From Reyranella sp. (GTDB lineage Bacteria > Pseudomonadota > Alphaproteobacteria > Reyranellales > Reyranellaceae): a stretch of 10,618 nt of DNA. How positions within the stretch are numbered: the stretch's first letter is position 1; each line of letters begins with the position of its first letter. The position numbers and the translations under genes were made by a program. The notes under the pieces are model-generated. The model did no database searches. It saw nothing but the letters and a program-made list of their open reading frames with translations, and had not been told where the DNA came from. The stretch covers positions 1-10,618 of the forward strand of contig SCVT01000566.1 in NCBI GenBank assembly GCA_004296815.1. The letters are read 5' to 3'. This document shows positions 6,676 to 10,618 of this stretch, in pieces.

Positions 6676-7251
6676 CTTGCCGAGCGCCTCGCGCACCGGT
6701 GCCGACATCACGGCCATGTGGCCGTAGTTCGCGTGGTCGAAGCCGACCACGACATCGCCCTCGCCGCCGCGGAAAGCTTTCACCTGCGCCGCGGTGAAGG
6801 GAAAGCGGATGAACTGCACGGACGAGGCCTTGCCGTCGTCGCGCGAGCGCTCCTGGTCCTCTTCTGCGACACCATGAACGACCTCACCGCCCAGGCGGAT
6901 GAAGGCCTTGTGCTCGACGCCGCCCAAGGTGGCCAGCACGCGCGCCCGGCGGATCGGATCGTCGATCTCGAACATCACGGTCGCCACCAGCTCGGCACCG
7001 GTCGGGATCAGCGGATTGTAGGCCGCGAGCTCGTCCGCGAGCTGCTCGGCGCCGCCCTTCTCGATAAACAGCATCTCGTGGATCTGGTGCAGCATCGTGT
7101 CGAACGATTCGAAATAGAAGGTCGCGAACGGCCCGACCTCGAGCCGACGGTTCTTCTTGATCTCGGAGATCCGCTTGCGGCGCTCGGCGCGCTGGCCGGA
7201 ATACTCGGCGAGCGGAAGGATATCGGAGGCGGCGATCTTGCGCGGCGTCAT
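6664..7251 (-). CDS. DUF3501 family protein
   Basis: A 195-residue soluble protein beginning [17 protein letters not shown], with RISEIKKNRRLEVGPFATFYFE (about 27-48) and IHEMLFIEKGG (about 56-66), which I recognise as DUF3501. The family has no established biochemical function and this copy shows no cofactor motif and no cysteines. Its gene almost always sits with rubrerythrin and an iron-sulfur protein of the neighbouring type, as here. The ATG overlaps the stop of the Fe-S gene (ATGA), so the two are translationally coupled and their products are likely partners. A much longer open frame runs upstream antisense to nothing known but lies out of frame inside the Fe-S gene and is a composition effect. 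Confidence 0.88.
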   Translation of the reverse strand: MTPRKIAASDILPLAEYSGQRAERRKRISEIKKNRRLEVGPFATFYFESFDTMLHQIHEMLFIEKGGAEQLADELAAYNPLIPTGAELVATVMFEIDDPIRRARVLATLGGVEHKAFIRLGGEVVHGVAEEDQERSRDDGKASSVQFIRFPFTAAQVKAFRGGEGDVVVGFDHANYGHMAVMSAPVREALGKDFA

Positions 7252-8606
7252 GGTTCCTTGTCCGTAAGGCCGTAGGCACGGGCCAGCAGCTCGATCGGAT
7301 GGCTGGCGCGTGACGGCTTGGGTTTCTCCTCGCCGGCGGCGATCTCCATCACCTGCATCAGGTGATCGGCCGCCAGCGGGCACTCGGAAGCGACGAAGCT
7401 GGTGTTGTTCTTCAGTGCGGCCTGCGCGGCGGGCTTGCCCACCTTTACGGCGATGTCGAAATTCTCGGTGCGGGCGCCCCAGATACCGCCATGGCCGCTG
7501 CAGCGCTCGACCACCGCGACGCGGGTCTTGGGGATGAGGCGCAGCATCTCGGCGCCCTTCGGGCCCATGTTCTGCGCGCGCGCATGACAGGCGAGATGCA
7601 TGCTGACGCCGCCTTCGAGCGGCTCCAACCCCTCGGCCAGGCCATGCTTCTTGGCGATGTCGACGACGTACTCCGAAAGATCGAAGGTGGCGTTCGACAG
7701 CCGCTCGATGGCGGGATCCTTGGGGCAAATCAGCGGCCATTCGAACTTCAGCATCAGCGCGCAGGACGGCGTCAGCGCAATGACGTCGTAGCCCTTGTCG
7801 ACCCAGGGCAGCAGCGCCGCGGAGACTTCCTTGGCGGCCGCGGCGACCGACTCGATGTCGCCCAGCTCGAGCTTGGGCATGCCGCAGCAGGCGGGATGCA
7901 CGACCTCGGTCTCGACGCCGTTCTTGGCCAGCACCGCGCGGGCGGCGGCGCCGATGTCGGTGTTGTTGAAGTTCACGAAGCAGGTCGCGTAGAGCACCGC
8001 CTTGCGCTTGCCGTAGGCGGGTGCCGCCTCGTTCAGCACCGCGCCTTCGCGGCGCGCGCGGATCTCGAAGGTCTCGCCGGCGTAGCGCGGCAGCCGCGCG
8101 CCGTGATGGATGCCGGCCAGCCGCTCCATGCTCTTGCGCGTCATCGAATTGTGCTCGTCGCTCGCCCAGTTGGCGGCCGAGGCGAGGAAGGCGCCGATGC
8201 GGCCGGTGCGGTCGGTGTCGGCGAGCTGCTTCTCGACGAAGCCCGTGCCCTTCTTGCGCGCCTGCACCGCGCGATGGCGCAGCATGAGGTGCGGGAAATC
8301 CAGCGCCCATTCGTGCGGCGGCACGTAGGGGCACTTGGTCATGAAGCACATGTCGCAGAGCGTGCAGGCCTGCTCGACCTCGGCGTACTTCTCCTTCGGC
8401 ACGCCGTCGAGTTCGCCGGTCGGGCCGTTGTCGATCAGGTCAAACAACCGCGGGAAGGAATCGCAAAGATTGAAGCAGCGGCGGCAGCCGTGACAGATGT
8501 CGAAGACACGCTCCATTTCCTTCTCGAGCGCCTTCTCGTCCCAGAACCAGGGGCTCTGCCAGTCGATGTCGTGGCGGGTGGGAGCTTCGAGACTGCCTTC
8601 GCGCAT
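7248..8606 (-). CDS. GlpC/heterodisulfide-reductase-like iron-sulfur protein (ferredoxin plus CCG domains)
   Basis: A 452-residue soluble electron-transfer protein. Two N-terminal [4Fe-4S] motifs are visible: C38, C41, C44, C48 and C81, C84, C87 with C92-Pro. The second has four residues before the last Cys rather than the usual three. Two cysteine-rich CCG modules follow: C209...C240-C241-G with C282, and C340...C369-S370-G with C409, where the second has Ser in place of the second Cys (RCSGHGG, 368-374). The layout resembles GlpC of anaerobic glycerol-3-phosphate dehydrogenase and HdrB/HdrD, but no flavoprotein gene adjoins. Context with rubrerythrin and DUF3501 suggests it feeds or takes electrons in a peroxide or iron-linked reaction, which is inference. 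The start has only a weak Shine-Dalgarno sequence. Confidence 0.9.
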   Translation of the reverse strand: MREGSLEAPTRHDIDWQSPWFWDEKALEKEMERVFDICHGCRRCFNLCDSFPRLFDLIDNGPTGELDGVPKEKYAEVEQACTLCDMCFMTKCPYVPPHEWALDFPHLMLRHRAVQARKKGTGFVEKQLADTDRTGRIGAFLASAANWASDEHNSMTRKSMERLAGIHHGARLPRYAGETFEIRARREGAVLNEAAPAYGKRKAVLYATCFVNFNNTDIGAAARAVLAKNGVETEVVHPACCGMPKLELGDIESVAAAAKEVSAALLPWVDKGYDVIALTPSCALMLKFEWPLICPKDPAIERLSNATFDLSEYVVDIAKKHGLAEGLEPLEGGVSMHLACHARAQNMGPKGAEMLRLIPKTRVAVVERCSGHGGIWGARTENFDIAVKVGKPAAQAALKNNTSFVASECPLAADHLMQVMEIAAGEEKPKPSRASHPIELLARAYGLTDKEP

Positions 8607-8653
8607 GGTCTTATCGCTTTGCTGCCGGCAAGGAACAGGTGGGGGTAGCTTGG

Positions 8654-8685
8654 AAGAAAAAGGGGACCCGGTCCGGGTCCCCTTT
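8654..8685 (-). terminator. Intrinsic terminator after the rubrerythrin gene
   Basis: GGGGACCCG (8662-8670), loop GTC, and CGGGTCCCC (8674-8682) form a perfect nine-base-pair stem that extends to twelve through flanking AAA/TTT. On the minus strand it is followed by TTTTTCTT (8661-8654), so it works in the direction of rubrerythrin transcription. It starts about 18 bases after the rubrerythrin stop and lies 48 bases before the Fe-S protein ATG. It should therefore limit read-through into the two downstream genes. Confidence 0.85.
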
Positions 8686-8702
8686 CTGGAAGTCCGAGGA
8701 CC

Positions 8703-9122
8703 TCAGGCCATCGTGTCGAGGGCTTTCTGGAAGCGCCCGGCGTGGCTCTTCTCGGCCTTGGCCAGCGTCTCGAACCAGTCGGCGATCTCGGCGAAGCCTT
8801 CCTCGCGCGCCGTGCGCGCCATGCCCGGGTACATGTCGGTGTACTCGTGCGTCTCGCCGGCGATCGCGGCCTTGAGGTTGTTCGAGGTCTCGCCGATCGG
8901 CAGGCCGGTGGCCGGGTCGCCGCTCACCTCGAGGAACTCGAGATGGCCGTGCGCATGGCCGGTCTCGCCCTCGGCGGTCGAACGGAAGACGGCCGCGACG
9001 TCGTTGTAGCCTTCGACGTCGGCCTTCTGAGCGAAATAGAGGTAACGGCGGTTCGCCTGGCTCTCGCCGGCAAACGCAGCCTTCAGGTTGCCTTCGGTCT
9101 TGGATCCTTTGAGGTTCGCCAT
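8703..9122 (-). CDS. Rubrerythrin (diiron domain only, no rubredoxin domain)
   Basis: A 139-residue ferritin-like four-helix protein. The diiron ligands expected of rubrerythrin are visible as two repeats: E20 ([10 protein letters not shown]), E53-x-x-H56, then E90/E93 (AGETHEY) and E124-x-x-H127. The C-terminal rubredoxin domain of classical rubrerythrin, with its two CxxC pairs, is absent and there is no cysteine at all, so electrons must come from another protein. Rubrerythrins reduce hydrogen peroxide to water in the cytoplasm. The adjacent multi-cluster Fe-S protein is an obvious candidate donor, which is inference. The start at 9122 has a good GGGAGAAGG six or so bases upstream. Control by Irr is suggested by the operator at 9202-9220. 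Confidence 0.93.
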   Translation of the reverse strand: MANLKGSKTEGNLKAAFAGESQANRRYLYFAQKADVEGYNDVAAVFRSTAEGETGHAHGHLEFLEVSGDPATGLPIGETSNNLKAAIAGETHEYTDMYPGMARTAREEGFAEIADWFETLAKAEKSHAGRFQKALDTMA

Positions 9123-9168
9123 GATCCTTCTCCCTTCATGATCGGCCCATCCGCCAATCTCGACATGG

Positions 9169-9198
9169 GTTGTAGGAAACAGCCCGCGAAGCCGTCAA
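9169..9198 (-). promoter_or_regulatory. Putative rubrerythrin promoter
   Basis: On the minus strand TTGACG (9198-9193) and TACAAC (9174-9169) are separated by 18 bases, giving a start site near 9162 and a leader of about 40 bases. The Irr-box-like palindrome ends three bases upstream of the -35 element, centred near -49. A second possible promoter reads TTGCGA (9237-9232), 15 bases, TAGAAT (9217-9212) and would place the palindrome over the -10 element instead. Confidence 0.45.
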
Positions 9199-9201
9199 GA
9201 A

Positions 9202-9220
9202 GATTAGAACTATTCTAATC
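9202..9220. promoter_or_regulatory. Irr box (iron control element)
   Basis: GATTAGAACTATTCTAATC is a perfect inverted repeat with eight-base arms and a three-base spacer. Its core TTAGAA-N3-TTCTAA is the pattern known for Irr binding sites in alphaproteobacteria. It lies in the gap between the irr gene and rubrerythrin, upstream of rubrerythrin. Irr is the obvious binder, given that its own gene is next door. Whether binding activates or represses depends on which promoter is used. Confidence 0.8.
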
Positions 9221-9239
9221 CTTGCAAACGATTCGCAAG
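9221..9239. promoter_or_regulatory. Second 19-bp palindrome abutting the Irr box, Fur-type-like
   Basis: CTTGCAAACGATTCGCAAG has eight-base arms with one mismatch and a three-base spacer, the same geometry as the adjacent Irr box, and begins at the very next base. The TTGCAAA/TTCGCAA arms resemble Fur/Mur-type sites I associate with alphaproteobacteria, but I recall that consensus only approximately. It also partly overlaps the T-rich tail of the irr terminator, so it could in principle be incidental. Confidence 0.4.
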
Positions 9240-9261
9240 AAATCGCCCGATAGATCGGGCG
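9236..9261 (-). terminator. Intrinsic terminator of irr
   Basis: CGCCCGA (9244-9250), TAGA loop and TCGGGCG (9255-9261) form a seven-base-pair GC-rich stem starting one base after the irr stop. On the minus strand it is followed by ATTTCTT. This separates irr from the rubrerythrin transcript. Confidence 0.7.
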
Positions 9262-9262
9262 C

Positions 9263-9682
9263 CTAGCGGCGGACCCGGACGATCACGTCGACCCGCGACA
9301 GGCGGGTGCCCTTGGGCGGGGTCGGCAGGCCGGCGATGGTGACCTTCTCCGACGGGAAATCGTGCAGCTCGCCGTCGTTCTCGACGAAGAAATGGTGATG
9401 GTGGCCGGTGTTGGTGTCGAAATAGGACCGGCCGGGCGCGACCACGACCTCGCGCAGCAGTCCGGCATCGCGGAACTGGTTGAGCGAATTGTAGACGGTG
9501 GCCAGCGATACCGGCATGCGGGTCGCCTTCACCTCGGCATGCAGACTTTCCGCCGTCACGTGACGATGGCCGCCCTCGAACAGCACGCGCGCCAGCGCGA
9601 CCCGCTGCCGCGTCGGGCGCAGGCCGGCCGCACGCAGGCGGTCGGGGAAGTCGGGGGTATTGCCGGCCATGATTGCAGTCAT
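9263..9682 (-). CDS. irr: Irr, Fur-family iron/haem-responsive regulator
   Basis: A 139-residue winged-helix regulator. GLRPTRQRVALARVLFEG (20-37) and the recognition region PVSLATVYNSLNQFRDAGLL (57-76) are typical of the Fur family and closest to Irr. The histidine run HHHH at 94-97 in YFDTNTGHHHHFF matches the HxH haem-binding region of Irr. There are no cysteines, so it lacks both the zinc CxxC pairs of classical Fur and the Cys-Pro haem regulatory motif at the N-terminus of Bradyrhizobium Irr, as in several rhizobial Irr proteins. Irr senses iron through haem and reprogrammes haem synthesis, storage and uptake genes. The start is uncertain: ATG at 9682 or 9670 (135 residues), neither with a clear Shine-Dalgarno sequence. 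Divergent from fabA, a common alphaproteobacterial arrangement. Confidence 0.9.
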   Translation of the reverse strand: MTAIMAGNTPDFPDRLRAAGLRPTRQRVALARVLFEGGHRHVTAESLHAEVKATRMPVSLATVYNSLNQFRDAGLLREVVVAPGRSYFDTNTGHHHHFFVENDGELHDFPSEKVTIAGLPTPPKGTRLSRVDVIVRVRR

Positions 9683-9736
9683 ATGTAAGAGGTTGAAAGG
9701 GACAAGAAAAGGGCCTGTTTGGCTCGATTCGGCGGT

Positions 9737-9765
9737 TTGCACCGGGCGTCCCGCATCCTTATTCT
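9737..9765 (+). promoter_or_regulatory. Putative fabA-fabB promoter
   Basis: TTGCAC (9737-9742) and TATTCT (9760-9765) are spaced by 17 bases, giving a start site near 9772 and a leader of about 34 bases. The hexamers are mediocre matches. An inverted repeat GCCCGA-T-TCGGGC (9775-9787) falls just after the predicted start site and could act as an operator or leader hairpin. Confidence 0.3.
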
Positions 9766-9805
9766 GGCCCGGAAGCCCGATTCGGGCGGCCGTGGGACGG
9801 TGAAT

Positions 9806-10336
9806 GTGAGCGAGCAGAAGAGCAGTTACACCTTTGAAGACCTGATCGAATGCGCCAAGGGCCGCCTGTTCGGCCCGGGGAACGCGCAGCTTCCCATGCC
9901 GCCCATGCTGATGTTCGACCGCATCACCCAGATCAGTTCCACGGGCGGGAAGTACGGCAAGGGCGAGATCGTGGCCGAGCTCGACGTGAAACCCGACCTC
10001 TGGTTCTTCAAATGCCATTTCGAGGGCGACCCGGTCATGCCGGGGTGCCTGGGTCTCGACGCCCTATGGCAGATGCTGGGCTTCTTCCTGGGCTGGATGA
10101 AGGCCCCCGGCCGCGGCCGGGCGATCGGCGTCGGCGAGGTGAAGCTCACCGGCATGATCGTGCCCACCGTCAAGAAGCTGACCTATCACGTCCACCCCAA
10201 GCGCGTGATCCTGCGCCGGCTCGTCATGGGCATCGGCGACGGGTTCGTGACCGCCGACGGCAAGGGCGTCTACGAGGCCACCGACATGAAGGTCGGCCTC
10301 TTCCAGGACGCGGCCGCGACCGCAACGGCGGGCTGA
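9806..10336 (+). CDS. fabA: 3-hydroxydecanoyl-ACP dehydratase/isomerase
   Basis: A 176-residue enzyme, full family length. It dehydrates 3-hydroxydecanoyl-ACP and isomerises the trans-2 product to cis-3-decenoyl-ACP, the branch point for unsaturated fatty acids made without oxygen. The active-site helix and loop are clear: [20 protein letters not shown] at 66-85, with H71 and D85 spaced as in E. coli FabA (H70, D84). Homology begins at SSYTFEDL, so the start is one of two in-frame GTG codons at 9800 or 9806; the open frame extends to an ATG at 9719 but those residues are not part of the family and lie before the likely promoter. The stop overlaps the fabB start by one base (TGATG). Confidence 0.95.
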   Translation: MSEQKSSYTFEDLIECAKGRLFGPGNAQLPMPPMLMFDRITQISSTGGKYGKGEIVAELDVKPDLWFFKCHFEGDPVMPGCLGLDALWQMLGFFLGWMKAPGRGRAIGVGEVKLTGMIVPTVKKLTYHVHPKRVILRRLVMGIGDGFVTADGKGVYEATDMKVGLFQDAAATATAG

Positions 10337-10618
10337 TGAAGCGCGTCGTCGTCACCGGCCTCGGCATCGTCTCCCCGATCGGCAACAACGCCGCCGAGGT
10401 GACGCAGTCGCTGAAGGACGGCAAGTCGGGCATCGAGTTCGTCCCGCAGTACAAGGAGCTGGGTTTCCGCAGCCAGGTCGCCGGCACCCTCAAGCTGAAC
10501 GTCGAGGAGCTGGTCGACCGCCGCCTCATGCGCTTCATGGGCAATGGCGGCGCCTACGCCTACCTCGCGATGAAAGAGGCGATCGCCGACGCTGGCCTCT
10601 CGGAAGCCGACATCTCGA
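10336..10618 (+). CDS. fabB: Beta-ketoacyl-ACP synthase I, 5' part (cut by the window end)
   Basis: The first 94 codons match the FabB/FabF condensing enzymes, closest in length and wording to FabB: VVVTGLGIVSPIGNN at 4-18, KSGIEF at 30-35, VDRRLMRFM near 60-68 and an AYLAMKEAIADAGL helix near 75-88. FabB elongates the cis-3-decenoyl-ACP made by FabA. The active-site Cys-His-His residues lie beyond the window. Its ATG overlaps the fabA stop by one base, so the pair is translationally coupled. Confidence 0.93.
   Translation, partial: MKRVVVTGLGIVSPIGNNAAEVTQSLKDGKSGIEFVPQYKELGFRSQVAGTLKLNVEELVDRRLMRFMGNGGAYAYLAMKEAIADAGLSEADIS

Noticed and set aside
8654..8685. Plus-strand terminator reading of the 8662-8682 hairpin
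   Set aside because: On the plus strand only TTT follows the stem and no plus-strand gene ends there, while the minus strand has the long T-run right after rubrerythrin.
9719..9805. Longer N-terminus for FabA starting at ATG 9719
   Set aside because: The extra 29 residues lie outside the family alignment and upstream of the likely promoter.
9263..10018. Extended 251-codon frame for irr
   Set aside because: Fur-family homology covers only the last 135 or so codons. The extension runs antisense through fabA and across the divergent promoter region.

Overview
The window is GC-rich, densely packed chromosomal DNA that looks alphaproteobacterial. The main reasons are a Fur-family regulator of the Irr type, encoded divergently from fabA-fabB, and a perfect Irr-box-like palindrome upstream of a rubrerythrin gene. 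Genus cannot be fixed from the sequence alone. I see no mobile element, CRISPR array, tRNA or rRNA. Every protein with a recognisable family reads intact, apart from the two genes cut by the window edges.

Left part (1-2826): the first 13 codons of an unidentified minus-strand gene, a divergent intergenic region with a good promoter, then a plus-strand group of three membrane-associated proteins: a small MAPEG-family protein, a PlsB/PlsC-type glycerolipid acyltransferase and a six-helix YihY/BrkB protein. The last two overlap by ATGA. The group meets a minus-strand D-2-hydroxyacid dehydrogenase (2823-3818) tail to tail, with both TAG stops on one CTAG.

Middle part (3819-6659): a second divergent region, then on the plus strand an exported double-SH3b protein followed by two tandem TonB-family proteins. 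Each TonB has one N-terminal anchor, a Pro-rich linker and a C-terminal TonB fold. They look like diverged paralogues sharing a short motif inside the linker. No exbB, exbD or TonB-dependent receptor gene is present.

Right part (6664-10618): on the minus strand, in transcription order, irr, a rubredoxin-less rubrerythrin, a GlpC/heterodisulfide-reductase-like iron-sulfur protein and a DUF3501 protein, the last two overlapping by ATGA. irr ends in an intrinsic terminator. The rubrerythrin then has its own control region with two exactly abutting 19-bp palindromes, one a perfect Irr box and one resembling an alphaproteobacterial Fur-type site. Rubrerythrin is followed by a strong terminator hairpin, so the two downstream genes depend on read-through or a weak promoter. 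Divergent from irr, fabA and the start of fabB form the anaerobic-type unsaturated fatty acid pair.

Most of the window is ordinary housekeeping. The best candidates for something under-described are the iron-responsive rubrerythrin / Fe-S protein / DUF3501 module with its double operator, and the TonB pair with its conserved linker motif.
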